Source: CBDCNH01 sp965219015
Lineage (GTDB): Bacteria; Pseudomonadota; Alphaproteobacteria; Rhodobacterales; Rhodobacteraceae
Length of the DNA: 64,000 nt
Direction of reading: 5' to 3'
Assembly: GCA_965219015.1 (NCBI GenBank)
Contig: CBDCNH010000005.1
Coordinates: 434,001-498,000 of the forward strand
Made by a program: the position numbers and the translations under genes. The notes beneath the pieces are model-generated. The model was not told the DNA's origin. It did no database searches and saw only the letters and a list, made by a program, of their open reading frames with translations. Shown here one piece after another: positions 11,240-20,653 of this stretch. How positions within the stretch are numbered: the stretch's first letter is position 1; each line of letters begins with the position of its first letter.

Positions 11240-11505
11240 TCGATGATGTCCCCGCGCAGGATGAACTTGCAGTAGGCGACCGTGGAGACGAACCCCACCA
11301 TCGCGAAGAGCAGCGCCGCCTCGAAGTAGCTGCCGGTGCGATGTTGGACGCCGTAGAGCATCAGGAGGGCGATGGCGTTGATCGCCATGGTGTCGAGCGC
11401 GAGGACCCGGTCGATGACGCCGGGTGCGCGCGCGATCCGCCAGAGGTTGAAGAGGAGCGCGAGGCCATAGCAGCCGAAGGCGAAATGGAGGGCGGCGTCG
11501 ATCAT
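11236..11505 (-). CDS. mnhF: Mrp/Pha antiporter subunit F
   Basis: An 89-residue protein with three transmembrane segments. The MnhF core is visible as LWRIARAPGVIDRVLALDTMAINAIALLMLYG, with the conserved DRVLALD motif. It overlaps subunit E upstream and subunit G downstream by 4 bases each, which implies translational coupling. Confidence 0.95.
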   Translation of the reverse strand: MIDAALHFAFGCYGLALLFNLWRIARAPGVIDRVLALDTMAINAIALLMLYGVQHRTGSYFEAALLFAMVGFVSTVAYCKFILRGDIIE

Positions 11506-12002
11506 TGGAAGATCCTCATCAGGCGGCGTTCGTAGCGGGATTTGATCTCGTCGCGCACGGCGTCCGGGTCCGGCGCGTCGAGGCAGTGGACGAGAAGGGC
11601 GTGCCCGTCGGCCGAGACCTCGGCGCTGAGCGTGCCCGGCGTCAGCGTGATGGTCCCCGCGAGCACGGTGATCGCCTCGGGCTTGCGGAGCTCGAGCGGG
11701 ATCGTGATCCAGGCGGGCGCCATGCGGTCCGGGCGCTTGAACGCGATGGCGAGGGCCACGGTGACGTTCGCGCGCAGGATGTCCCAGACGACGACGACGA
11801 AATAGGTCAGGAACAGGAACGGCCGCGGCAGCAGCGGTCGGTTCGTCCAGTACGGGGCCGTCAGGATCGGGATCGCGAGCCCGAGGAGCACCGCCATCGC
11901 CACGCCACCTCTGCTGACCTCGTTCTGCAAGAGCACCCAGACGAGTGCCAGCAATGCCGACAGGATGGGGTGCGGCAGGATGCGGCGGAGAAGGCGCGGC
12001 AC
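11502..12002 (-). CDS. mnhE: Mrp/Pha antiporter subunit E
   Basis: A 166-residue protein with two N-terminal membrane segments followed by a cytosolic domain containing ITLTPGTLSAEVSADGHALLVHCLD, the hallmark of MnhE/MrpE. It starts 1 base after the end of subunit D and overlaps subunit F by 4 bases. Confidence 0.95.
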   Translation of the reverse strand: MPRLLRRILPHPILSALLALVWVLLQNEVSRGGVAMAVLLGLAIPILTAPYWTNRPLLPRPFLFLTYFVVVVWDILRANVTVALAIAFKRPDRMAPAWITIPLELRKPEAITVLAGTITLTPGTLSAEVSADGHALLVHCLDAPDPDAVRDEIKSRYERRLMRIFQ

Positions 12003-12003
12003 C

Positions 12004-13545
12004 TCAGTGCTCCGCCGGCGGGCTGGCGGGTGCGGCGGGCGCGATCACCGACGCGACGTAGAGGTCGCGGTCGAAGAGCTGGCGCGCGGTCGCGTCGAGG
12101 TAGCGCGTGACCGGGCCGGCGAGCACGGCGAGGACCACCATTCCGGCGGCGAGGCTCGCGGTCGCGAAGAACGGCAGCGCCGGCGCCGCGGGCTCGGCCT
12201 CGGGCAGGGTGCGCCCGCTCGCGGCCACCTCGATCGGGGTCCAGAACAGCATCGAGCCTGCCCGCGCGAACCCCACGACCATCACCAGCGAGCCGCCGAG
12301 GATCGTGGCCCAGACGAGCGGCGATGCGCGCAGCGCGTCGAGGACGAGGAGCTTGCCGATGAAGCCCGAGAGCGGCGGCAGGCCCGCGAGCCCGATCGTG
12401 GCGGCGAAGTAGAGCCCGGCCACCATGCCCGCCTGCGCCATCGGCGCCCCGGCGACGAGCCGGCCGCTGAGCGCCCCGCGCCGTCCGGTCACGAGATCGG
12501 CGACGAGAAAGAGCGCCGCACTCGCGACGATGGAATGGAGCATGTAGTAGAGCCCCGCTGCGACGGCATCGGGCGTGAAGCGCGACAGCGCCGCCAGCAG
12601 CGTGCCGACCGACGAGATCGTCGCGAAGGCTGCCATGCGCGGCAGCGTCCCCGCCCCCATCACCCCGAGCGCACCGATGACGATGGTCGCCGCGGCGGCG
12701 GGGAGCAGCACCGCGCCCGCATCGCCGCCGATCCCCGGCTGGTCGGGGCCGAACACGAGCGTGAACATCCGCAGGATCGCGTAGCACCCCACCTTGGTCA
12801 TGATCGCGAAGAGCGCCGCCACCGGCCCCGGCGCGTTGGCGTAGGTGCCGGGCAGCCAGAACTGCAGCGGCACCAGCGCCGCCTTGATCGCGAACACGAG
12901 GAAGAGGAGCGCCGCCCCCACGCGCACGAGCGCCATGTCGCCCGGCGGCATGAGCGCGAGCCGTGCGCCCATGTCGGCCATGTTGAGCGTCCCCGTCACG
13001 GCATAGAGCGTGCCGAGCCCGAAGAGGAAGAGCGCGGAGCCCACGAGGTTGAACACCACGTACTGCACGCCCGCCTTGAGCCGCGCGGGCCCGCCCGAAT
13101 GGATCATCAGCCCGTAGCTCGCGATGAGCAGCACCTCGAAGAACACGAAGAGGTTGAAGGCGTCGCCGGTCAAGAACGCGCCGTTGAGGCCCATGAGCTG
13201 AAAGAGGAGGAGCGCGTGGAAATGCTGGCCCCGCGTGTCCCAGCCCGTGCCGATGGCGTAGAGCGCCACGACGAGGCCGAGGATCGCGGTCGCCAGCAGC
13301 ATGATCGCGGCAAGCCGGTCGAGCACGAGCACGATGCCGAACGGTGCGGGCCAGTTGCCGAGACGGTAGACGTCGACAGCGCCCGCAGCCGCCTCCGCCA
13401 CCATCCCGGCCGCGACGAGCACCAGGACGCCGAGGACCGCGAGCGAGACGACGCGCTGCAGGAAGAGGTCGTAGCGCATCGCGAGCACGACGAGCGGTGC
13501 GGCAAGCGCCGGCAGCACGACAGGCGCGATGATCCAGTGGTTCAT
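12004..13545 (-). CDS. mnhD: Mrp/Pha antiporter subunit D
   Basis: A 513-residue NuoN/NuoM-like polytopic membrane protein with about 14 segments. The Proton_antipo_M core is visible in VFFEVLLIASYGLMI, the conserved KAALVPLQFWLPGTYANAP loop (Lys in the proton path) and AGLPPLSGFIGK. The ATG at 13545 is chosen because it overlaps the subunit C stop as ATGA and starts MNHWIIAPVVLPAL. The frame is open far upstream, inside mnhC, but that is not coding. Confidence 0.95.
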   Translation of the reverse strand: MNHWIIAPVVLPALAAPLVVLAMRYDLFLQRVVSLAVLGVLVLVAAGMVAEAAAGAVDVYRLGNWPAPFGIVLVLDRLAAIMLLATAILGLVVALYAIGTGWDTRGQHFHALLLFQLMGLNGAFLTGDAFNLFVFFEVLLIASYGLMIHSGGPARLKAGVQYVVFNLVGSALFLFGLGTLYAVTGTLNMADMGARLALMPPGDMALVRVGAALLFLVFAIKAALVPLQFWLPGTYANAPGPVAALFAIMTKVGCYAILRMFTLVFGPDQPGIGGDAGAVLLPAAAATIVIGALGVMGAGTLPRMAAFATISSVGTLLAALSRFTPDAVAAGLYYMLHSIVASAALFLVADLVTGRRGALSGRLVAGAPMAQAGMVAGLYFAATIGLAGLPPLSGFIGKLLVLDALRASPLVWATILGGSLVMVVGFARAGSMLFWTPIEVAASGRTLPEAEPAAPALPFFATASLAAGMVVLAVLAGPVTRYLDATARQLFDRDLYVASVIAPAAPASPPAEH

Positions 13546-13991
13546 CGTGCCGCCCCCGCACCCGCCGATGCCGGCTCCTGGGGGTCGTCCGTGTCGGGGA
13601 GCGGCTCGACCACGCTGTCCGCGTCGGGCGGCTGCGCGACGTCCGTCTCGCCCGCGTCCTCGCCCGCCTGCGCCGCGAGGTCGATGGCGTCGGTCCCGGT
13701 GGAGAGGAACGCGCCGAGCGCCATCACCACGACCACCGCGGTCATCCCGAACGAGATCACGATGGCGGTCAGCACCAGCGCCTGCGGCAAGGGATCGGTG
13801 TAGCGGGTGATGCCGTCGGTCAGGATCGGCGGCGCGTCGACCGCGAGCCGCCCCGTCGCGAAGAGAAAGAGGTTGACCCCGTAGGAGAGCATCGCCGTGC
13901 CGATGATGACCGGAAAGGTCCGCAGCCGCAGCAGGAGATAGATCCCCGCCGCTGCGAGCGCGCCGACCCCGATCGCGACGAGCGCCTCCAT
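13542..13991 (-). CDS. mnhC: Mrp/Pha antiporter subunit C
   Basis: A 149-residue NuoK-like protein with three membrane segments (about 4-22, 28-48, 72-95), including IIGTAMLSYGVNLFLF and DPLPQALVLTAIVISFGMTA. The last 40 residues form an acidic, proline-rich tail that is not part of the core family. The start shares its base with the end of the A-B gene, and the stop overlaps subunit D by 4 bases. Confidence 0.95.
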   Translation of the reverse strand: MEALVAIGVGALAAAGIYLLLRLRTFPVIIGTAMLSYGVNLFLFATGRLAVDAPPILTDGITRYTDPLPQALVLTAIVISFGMTAVVVVMALGAFLSTGTDAIDLAAQAGEDAGETDVAQPPDADSVVEPLPDTDDPQEPASAGAGAAR

Positions 13992-16945
13992 CAGCGCCGC
14001 ACCCAGCTCGGCTCGAACCGCCCGGCGCCGGGCTGCATCCCGGTTTCAGCGTCCTCGCGGGCCGGGATCGCGGCTTGCGCCTTGCCTCGGGACGCTCGGT
14101 CGCCACCCGGTCCGCTCCGCGACGGGTCGATGTCCATCGCTTCGTCGTTGACCGTCTCGCCCGCGCGCCGGGCGATGCGGCTGAGGCTGCCGAGCGCCAG
14201 CATCACCGCGCCGAGCACGGTGAGGAACACCCCCGCGTCGAAGGCCATCGCGGTGGCGAGCTCGAACTTCTCGAGACCGGGCAGCTTCACGTAGCCGAAC
14301 GCCGAGGTGAGGAACGGCCGCGACGCGACCCAGGCGCCGGCGCCGGTCAGTCCGGCGAGGAGCACGCCTGCCGCGATCAGCGAATGGTACTCGATCTTCT
14401 GCCGCTCGAAGGCCCAGCCGAAGCCCGAGGCCATGTACTGCATCAGGACCGCGATGGCGACGACGAGCCCCGCGATGAAGCCGCCGCCCGGCTCGTTGTG
14501 GCCGCGCAGGAAGATGAACACGCCAACGAGCAGCGCCACCGGAAAGACCACGCGCGTCGCCACGACGAGCATCAGGGGATGCCGGTCGCCGGCGCGGCCC
14601 TGGTCGTGCCGCCAGGCGCGCAGGCGCCGCGACACCGGGCCGGTCAGGAGCGCCTCGGCGATGGCGAAGATGGTGAGCGCCGCGATGCCGAGCACGGTGA
14701 TCTCGCCGTAGGTGTCGTAGCCGCGGAAGTCGACGAGGATCACGTTGACGACGTTGTGCCCGCCGCCGCCGGTGTAGGAATTGGCGAGGTGGTAGCCGGC
14801 GATCGACGGCAACGCCATGTCGCGCGTCATCAGGAACCAGACAAGCGCGCCGAGCCCGCCGCCGCCGGCGATGGCGACCGCCCCGTCGCGGATGCGCCGG
14901 AGCGGCGCGCTCTCTCGCGGCGTCTGCTTGGGCAGGAAGTTGAGCGCGAGGAGGAGGAGGACGATCGTGACCACCTCGACGGAGATCTGCGTCAGCGCGA
15001 GGTCGGGCGCGGAGAGGTAGGCGAAGCCGAGCGACACGATGAGCCCGACCACGCCGACGAGCACGAGCGCCAGCAGGCGCTGGCGGTGGAAGACCACCGT
15101 GGCCCCCGTCGAGACCATCAGGAGGATCCAGCCGATCGCGGGCACCACCGTCACCGGGAGCAGGGTCCGCGCGCCCGGCGCGAAGTCTCCGGTGGCGAAG
15201 GCGGCGATGCCGGTGACGGCCGAGGCGAGCGCCAGGACCGCGAGGGACTTGTGCGAGGAGCCGTCGTGGAGCTCGTTCGAGACCCAGCCGCCCGCATACG
15301 CGAAAGCGGCGACCAACGCGTCGAACACAGGCTTCGCATGCGGCCGCGGCACCCGCGCCCAGACCCACGCCAGCGGCGCGTGAAGCGCGAGGAGGACGGC
15401 GCCGCCGAGGATCGCGGCGAGGCTGAGCCAGAATGCCGGCGTGAGCCCGTGCCAGATCTTCAGCGCGTGGTGCTCGGCCTCGGTGCCCGTGACGGACGCT
15501 GCGGCGGCATGGACGAGCGGCCCCGCGATCGCTTCGGGAAAGACGCCGATCGCCACCACGAGTGCCGTCAGCACCCCCGGCGCGAGCCAGAGCCCGAGGG
15601 CCGGATCGTGCGGCGCGTGGGTGAACTCGGTGCGGGCCTCGCCGAGGAACGTGTGCACGACGAGCCGGTAGGCATAGGCGACCGACAGAAGCGCGCCGAG
15701 CGTCGCGGCGGCCGCCATCGCCCATGCGCTGCCGCCCCAGGTGGTCTCGACTGCCGCCTCGAGCATCAGCTCCTTCGAGAGATAGCCGCTGAGGAGCGGG
15801 ATCCCCGCCATCGACAGCGCCGCGAGCGTCGTCAGCACGAAGGTCAGCGGCATCAGCCGTGCGAGACCCCCGAGCCTCCGGACGTCGCGGGTGTGCGCGG
15901 CATGGTCCACGATCCCCGCGGTCATGAAGAGCGTGGCCTTGAACATCGCGTGGTTGAGAACGTGGAACACCGCGGCCAGCGCCGCGGCCTTGGTGCCGAA
16001 GCCGAGGAGCATGGCGATGAAGCCGAGGTGGCTCACCGTCGAATAGGCGAGGAGCGCCTTCAGGTCGTCCTTGAAGAACGCGACGAGCGCGCCGAGTATC
16101 ATCGTTACCACACCTGTGGTAGCGACGATATAGAACCACGCCTCGGTCCCCGCCAGCACCGGCCAGAGCCGCGCGAGGAGGAACAGCCCTGCCTTCACCA
16201 TCGTCGCGGAATGGAGGTACGCCGACACCGGCGTCGGCGCCGCCATCGCGTCGGGCAGCCAGAACTGGAACGGCACCTGCGCGCTCTTGGTGAACGCGCC
16301 GAGCACGATCAGGACGAGCGCCGGCACGTAGAGCGGCGAGGCCTGGACCACGTCCTTCGCGGCGAGGATGTCGGCCAGCTCGTAGCTGCCGACGATGTGG
16401 CCGAGCACCAGCATCCCCGCGATGAGGCAAAAGCCCCCCGCGCCGGTGACGGCGAGCGCCATCCGTGCGCCCTGCCGCGCGTCGGGCCGGTCGCGCCAGT
16501 AGCCGATGAGGAGGAACGACGCGAGCGAGGTCATCTCCCAGAAGACCAGGAGGAGGAGCACGTTGCCCGACAGCACGATGCCGAGCATGGCCCCCTGGAA
16601 GAGCATGAGATACGTCAGGAACCGCCCGAGGCTGTCGCGCCGGTCGAGGTAGTACCGCGCATAGAGCAGGATCAGCAGCCCGATCCCGAGGATCAGGAGG
16701 GCGAAGAGGAGCCCAAGCGCGTCGAGCCGGAACGTCGCCGAGAGGCCGATCTGCGGCAGCCATGCGTGCGCTTCGGTGATGGCCGCGCCGTGCAGCACCG
16801 CGGGCGCCCGCACGAGGACGAGGAGGAGCGCGAGCCCGGTCGCGGCGGCGGTGCTGAGCGTCGCGGCGTCCCGGCCCGCGCGGATCATCAGCGCCGGCAG
16901 GAGCGCGCCGAGGAACGGCAGGGCGGCGATCAGGGCGAGGGACAT
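13991..16945 (-). CDS. mnhA: Mrp/Pha antiporter fused subunits A and B
   Basis: A 984-residue polytopic protein and the first gene of the operon. Residues about 1-500 are the NuoL-like proton-translocating part (LLVFWEMTSLASFLLIGYW, FTKSAQVPFQFWLPDAMAAPTPVSAYLHSATMVK read in two parts). Residues about 560-770 are the MnhA C-terminal membrane part. Residues about 780-930 are a fused MnhB domain (GVFIFLRGHNEPGGGFIAGL). A-B fusion with six genes in total is the group-2, Pha-type organisation of Alphaproteobacteria. Known Pha systems exchange Na+ or K+ for protons and support alkali or salt tolerance; ion preference cannot be read here. Confidence 0.95.
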   Translation of the reverse strand: MSLALIAALPFLGALLPALMIRAGRDAATLSTAAATGLALLLVLVRAPAVLHGAAITEAHAWLPQIGLSATFRLDALGLLFALLILGIGLLILLYARYYLDRRDSLGRFLTYLMLFQGAMLGIVLSGNVLLLLVFWEMTSLASFLLIGYWRDRPDARQGARMALAVTGAGGFCLIAGMLVLGHIVGSYELADILAAKDVVQASPLYVPALVLIVLGAFTKSAQVPFQFWLPDAMAAPTPVSAYLHSATMVKAGLFLLARLWPVLAGTEAWFYIVATTGVVTMILGALVAFFKDDLKALLAYSTVSHLGFIAMLLGFGTKAAALAAVFHVLNHAMFKATLFMTAGIVDHAAHTRDVRRLGGLARLMPLTFVLTTLAALSMAGIPLLSGYLSKELMLEAAVETTWGGSAWAMAAAATLGALLSVAYAYRLVVHTFLGEARTEFTHAPHDPALGLWLAPGVLTALVVAIGVFPEAIAGPLVHAAAASVTGTEAEHHALKIWHGLTPAFWLSLAAILGGAVLLALHAPLAWVWARVPRPHAKPVFDALVAAFAYAGGWVSNELHDGSSHKSLAVLALASAVTGIAAFATGDFAPGARTLLPVTVVPAIGWILLMVSTGATVVFHRQRLLALVLVGVVGLIVSLGFAYLSAPDLALTQISVEVVTIVLLLLALNFLPKQTPRESAPLRRIRDGAVAIAGGGGLGALVWFLMTRDMALPSIAGYHLANSYTGGGGHNVVNVILVDFRGYDTYGEITVLGIAALTIFAIAEALLTGPVSRRLRAWRHDQGRAGDRHPLMLVVATRVVFPVALLVGVFIFLRGHNEPGGGFIAGLVVAIAVLMQYMASGFGWAFERQKIEYHSLIAAGVLLAGLTGAGAWVASRPFLTSAFGYVKLPGLEKFELATAMAFDAGVFLTVLGAVMLALGSLSRIARRAGETVNDEAMDIDPSRSGPGGDRASRGKAQAAIPAREDAETGMQPGAGRFEPSWVRR

Positions 16946-17060
16946 GGCGTCGGGCGGGCCTTGGGGCTGTGGCTCGCGCAGGGCAGGGGCACGAGCGGGT
17001 CCGGGGGACTCCTACGGGGTCGTGCGGTTCCGGTCGAGTCGTGTTGCGCGGCGCCGCGCC

Positions 17061-18326
17061 CTAGGCAGGACCGCCGGGCGACGCGGCGGCGGCGTCGGGC
17101 GCGTCGGCCTCGACGAGGTAGCGCCGGGTGAGCGGGATGGCGGCCGCGCCGAGCGAACGGGCCTGATGGCCGACGCTGCCCTCGACGATCCGCGGCGGGT
17201 CGATGCCGGCGGCGTCGAGGGTGGCGAGCGACCCGGCGGTGCGCCGCGCAAGGTCGGCCCGGATGGCGGGTGGCAGCCAGCCGTCGATCACCACGGCCTC
17301 GATGTCGATCACCGCCGCCGCCGCGAGCGCCGCCCGCGCGATGCCCGCCGCCGCCCCGTCGAGCCAGCGATCGGCGATCTCGACCGGGACGGCGTCCCAC
17401 GTGTCGGTCCGCGGTGTCTCCCAGAGCATCTCGGACGGCACCGCGCGGGCGACGAGGTAGCCCTCGAGGACGGCCAGCGAGGCGACCGATATGAGCTGCC
17501 GGGCACCGTCCGGCATCGGTCCCGGGAGCGGCATCGAGCCGAGCGCCGCGGCGTTGCCGGTGCGGCCGGGGAACAGCCGTCCGCCGAGCACGAGCCCGCC
17601 GCCGACGAAATGGCTGACGAAGACGTAGAGGAAATCCTGCGGCCGCGGCCCGGTCCCGAAGATCAGCTCCGCGCCGCACGCGGCCGTGCCGTCGTTCTGC
17701 ACGCGCACGTCGAGCCCGGTTTGCGCGGCGATCTCGACGCCGATGTCGCGGTCGCGCCAGGCGTCCATTTCTCCCTGCGGCGCGCGGACGAAGCTTGCCC
17801 AGTTCCAGAGCTGGAACGGCATCGCGACGCCGAGCCCGCCGACGCGCGCCGCCTCGGCCGGCGGCATCGCGGCGGTGATGTCGGTGAGCGCTTCGGCCGC
17901 GAAGCGGACCGCGGCATCGGGGGTCGGGTAGGGGTGCGTGCGGCGCCGTTCGGCGCGGATCCGGCCCAGCGCGTCCACCAGCACGAGATCGACGCTGCGG
18001 CGCCCGATCTTCAGCCCGAAGAAGAACGCGCCGTCCGGCGCGAGCCGCATCGGCACCGAAGGCTGACCGATGCGGCCCCGTACCGGCTCGTCGCGGAGCA
18101 GCAGACCGTCGGCCTCGAGCCTTCGCATGATCACCGAGACGGTTTGCGCCGAAAGCCCCGTCAGCCGCGCGATGTCGGACTTCGCAAGCGCGCCGCGGCG
18201 GCGGAGGTGCGTCAGCACGAGGCGTTCGTTGCGTGCCCGCAGGTCGGACTGCGACGTCCCGCGCAGCCCGCGGATCGGCGTCGGAGCGGATGCGACGCCC
18301 GTCGAGCCGCCGTCGCGCTCGTCCAT
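17061..18326 (-). CDS. ROK-family transcriptional repressor of the sugar locus
   Basis: A 421-residue NagC/XylR-type regulator. It has an N-terminal winged helix-turn-helix (about 40-85: LVLTHLRRRGALAKSDIARLTGLSAQTVS, read in two parts) and a C-terminal ROK sugar-kinase-like domain (from about 105, with VQNDGTAACGAELIFG and FVSHFVGGGLVLGG). The usual CxCGxxGC zinc motif and a kinase active site are not evident, consistent with a pure sensor. It is divergent from the ABC transporter operon with about 185 bases between starts, so it probably controls that operon in response to its sugar. Confidence 0.9.
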   Translation of the reverse strand: MDERDGGSTGVASAPTPIRGLRGTSQSDLRARNERLVLTHLRRRGALAKSDIARLTGLSAQTVSVIMRRLEADGLLLRDEPVRGRIGQPSVPMRLAPDGAFFFGLKIGRRSVDLVLVDALGRIRAERRRTHPYPTPDAAVRFAAEALTDITAAMPPAEAARVGGLGVAMPFQLWNWASFVRAPQGEMDAWRDRDIGVEIAAQTGLDVRVQNDGTAACGAELIFGTGPRPQDFLYVFVSHFVGGGLVLGGRLFPGRTGNAAALGSMPLPGPMPDGARQLISVASLAVLEGYLVARAVPSEMLWETPRTDTWDAVPVEIADRWLDGAAAGIARAALAAAAVIDIEAVVIDGWLPPAIRADLARRTAGSLATLDAAGIDPPRIVEGSVGHQARSLGAAAIPLTRRYLVEADAPDAAAASPGGPA

Positions 18327-18390
18327 GCTCCCCCCCTTGCTGCCCCGGTGGCCGCGAAGGCGTGAGCCTGCGACCCCGGCGCGCCCTCTG

Positions 18391-18449
18391 TCAATAATAA
18401 ATCAGACTGAATTAATAACCTTGACCTGCGACCGGAATCAGGGTCTTTT
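18391..18449 (+). promoter_or_regulatory. Candidate operator and promoter of the sugar operon
   Basis: Between the divergent ROK gene and the binding-protein gene lies a conspicuous AT-rich block (18391-18420) made of TAATAAAT and GAATTAATAA with loose dyad symmetry, the kind of site ROK repressors bind. Directly after it is TTGACC (18421) with a weak TCTTTT 17 bases on. The block is the only AT-rich patch for kilobases, but exact boundaries are a guess. Confidence 0.35.
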
Positions 18450-18511
18450 CGCCGCAACGTCCCCGGCGGTCCGCCGTCGGACGCGCGATCTGCACGACAG
18501 GGAGGAACATC

Positions 18512-19537
18512 GTGACGACCATCCGCACACTGACCGCAACGCTTCTCGGGGCGACCGCACTCGGGCTCGCCGCCCCGGCATTGGCCGCCGACACCGGCGC
18601 GTGCCTGATCACCAAGACCGATACCAACCCGTTCTTCGTCAAGATGAAGGAAGGGGCGACCGCCGAGGCCCAGAAGCTCGGGATCGACCTCAAGACCTAC
18701 GCCGGCAAGGTCGACGGCGACAACGAGAGCCAGGTGGCCGCGGTCGAGACCTGCATCGCCGACGGGGTGAAGGGCATCCTCATCACCGCGTCCGACACCA
18801 AGGCGATCACCGGCACGCTCCAGCAGGCGCGCGACAAGGGCATCCTCGTCATCGCGCTCGACACCGCGCTCGAGCCCGTCGATGCCGCCGACGCGACCTT
18901 CGCGACCGACAACTACAAGGCCGGCCAGCTCATCGGCATGTGGGCCAAGGGCGCGATGGGCGACGAGGCCGCGGACGCCAAGATCGCGATGCTCGACCTC
19001 GCGATCAGCCAGCCCTCGGTCGACTGGCAGCGCGACCAGGGCTTCCTCGACGGCTTCGGGATCGACCTCGGCGACGCCGGCAAGTGGGGCGACGAGACCG
19101 ATCCGCGCATCGTCGGGCACGACGTGACCGCCGGCAACGAGGAGGGCGGCCGCAAGGCGATGGAGAACCTCCTCGCGACCGACCCGCTGGTCAATCTCGT
19201 CTACACGATCAACGAGCCGGCTGCGGCGGGCGCCTATGCGGCGCTGAAGTCGATCGGCCGCGAAGGCGACGTGATGATCGTGTCGATCGACGGCGGCTGC
19301 CCCGGCGTGAAGAACGTCGAGAGCGGCGTCATCGGCGCGACCTCGCAACAGTACCCGCTGAAGATGGCCTCGCTCGGCATCGAGGCGATCGCCGAGTTCG
19401 CAAAGACGGGAGAGAAGCCGTCGGCGACCGAGGGCAAGACCTTCACGGACACCGGCGTGGCGCTCGTCACCGACACGCCGGTCGAGGGCGTCGAGTCCAT
19501 CGACACCAAGAAGGGCCTCGACCTCTGCTGGGGCTGA
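18512..19537 (+). CDS. Sugar ABC transporter periplasmic binding protein, FrcB/RbsB type
   Basis: A 341-residue type I periplasmic binding protein. The GTG start follows GGGAGG and opens into a Sec signal peptide ending APALAAD (about residues 1-26). The mature part begins [20 protein letters not shown] and contains [14 protein letters not shown], as in FrcB-like proteins. It should deliver a monosaccharide to the permease and ATPase encoded next. The linked enzymes suggest a 6-deoxy- or pentose-type sugar such as L-fucose (inference). Confidence 0.93.
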   Translation: MTTIRTLTATLLGATALGLAAPALAADTGACLITKTDTNPFFVKMKEGATAEAQKLGIDLKTYAGKVDGDNESQVAAVETCIADGVKGILITASDTKAITGTLQQARDKGILVIALDTALEPVDAADATFATDNYKAGQLIGMWAKGAMGDEAADAKIAMLDLAISQPSVDWQRDQGFLDGFGIDLGDAGKWGDETDPRIVGHDVTAGNEEGGRKAMENLLATDPLVNLVYTINEPAAAGAYAALKSIGREGDVMIVSIDGGCPGVKNVESGVIGATSQQYPLKMASLGIEAIAEFAKTGEKPSATEGKTFTDTGVALVTDTPVEGVESIDTKKGLDLCWG

Positions 19538-19597
19538 CTTGACCCGGCGGGGCCCGCAAAGGGCCCCGCGCAGCGCACCGCAAGGGAGGGACGGTCG

Positions 19598-20653
19598 ATG
19601 ACCGACGAGGACTACAGCGCGAGCCTCACGCACGCACCGGGCGGCGTCGCGGAGTTCGCCGAGACGCCGGGCGCCCTCAAGGCGGTGCAGAACTGGCTGC
19701 ACCAGACGCCCTCCGCGGTGCCGATGATCGTGCTCGTGATCTCGATCGCGGTCTTCGGCGTCATCCTGGGGGGAAAGTTCTTCTCGCCCTTCGCGCTGAC
19801 GCTCATTCTCCAGCAGGTGGCGATCGTCGGCATCGTCGGCGCAGCGCAGTCGCTCGTCGTGCTCACCGCGGGCATCGACCTTTCCGTCGGCGCCATCATG
19901 GTGTTCTCGTCCGTCGTGATGGGGCAGTTCACCATCCGCTACGGCCTGCCGACGCCGATCGCGGTGCTCGCGGGGTTCGGCGTGGGCGGGCTCTGCGGGT
20001 TCTTCAACGGCGTGCTCGTGGCTCGGATGAAGCTGCCGCCCTTCATCGTCACGCTCGGCTCGTGGCAGATCATCCTCGCGATCAACTTCCTCTACGGCAA
20101 CAACGAGACCATCGGCGCGCAGCAGGTCGAGGCCGAGGCGCCGCTTCTTCACTTCTTCGGCCGGACCATCAACATCGGCGGCGCGGTGTTCACCTACGGG
20201 GTGATCGGGCTCATCCTCCTCGTCGCGGTCCTCGGCTACGTCCTGCGCTACACGGCGTGGGGGCGGCACGTCTATGCGGTCGGCGACGATCCCGACGCGG
20301 CCGAGCTCGCCGGCGTTCGGGTCAACCGCATCCTGATCTCGGTCTACACCATCACCGGGTTCATCTGCGCCTTCGCGGGCTGGGCGCTGATCGGCCGGCT
20401 GCAATCGGTCTCGCCGACCTCCGGCCAGTTCTCCAACATCGAGAGCATCACCGCCGTCGTGATCGGCGGCATCTCGCTCTTCGGCGGTCGCGGATCGGTG
20501 CTCGGGATGCTCTTCGGCGCGCTGATCGTGGGGGTGTTCTCGCTCGGGCTGCGGCTCATCGGCACCGATCCGCAGTGGACCTACCTGCTCATCGGCGTGC
20601 TCATCATCACCGCGGTCGCCATCGACCAGTGGATCCGGAGGGCCGTCGCATGA
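19598..20653 (+). CDS. Sugar ABC transporter permease, RbsC/FrcC type
   Basis: A 351-residue inner-membrane protein with about nine to ten hydrophobic segments and a hydrophilic N-terminus of about 40 residues. Family signatures are QSLVVLTAGIDLSVGAIM, the conserved AGVRVNRILISVYTITG loop and VIGGISLFGGRGSV. It starts 60 bases after the binding-protein gene and overlaps the ATPase gene by 4 bases. As one permease with one ATPase it would act as a homodimeric channel. Confidence 0.94.
   Translation: MTDEDYSASLTHAPGGVAEFAETPGALKAVQNWLHQTPSAVPMIVLVISIAVFGVILGGKFFSPFALTLILQQVAIVGIVGAAQSLVVLTAGIDLSVGAIMVFSSVVMGQFTIRYGLPTPIAVLAGFGVGGLCGFFNGVLVARMKLPPFIVTLGSWQIILAINFLYGNNETIGAQQVEAEAPLLHFFGRTINIGGAVFTYGVIGLILLVAVLGYVLRYTAWGRHVYAVGDDPDAAELAGVRVNRILISVYTITGFICAFAGWALIGRLQSVSPTSGQFSNIESITAVVIGGISLFGGRGSVLGMLFGALIVGVFSLGLRLIGTDPQWTYLLIGVLIITAVAIDQWIRRAVA

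Noticed and set aside
14075..17131. A 1018-codon open frame on the plus strand
   Set aside because: Antisense to the Mrp A-B subunit, low-complexity composition (Glu/Arg/His), no recognisable motif.
18212..20404. A 730-codon open frame on the minus strand
   Set aside because: Antisense to the importer genes; composition dominated by Asp/Arg/His/Gly and no motif, so a shadow frame.
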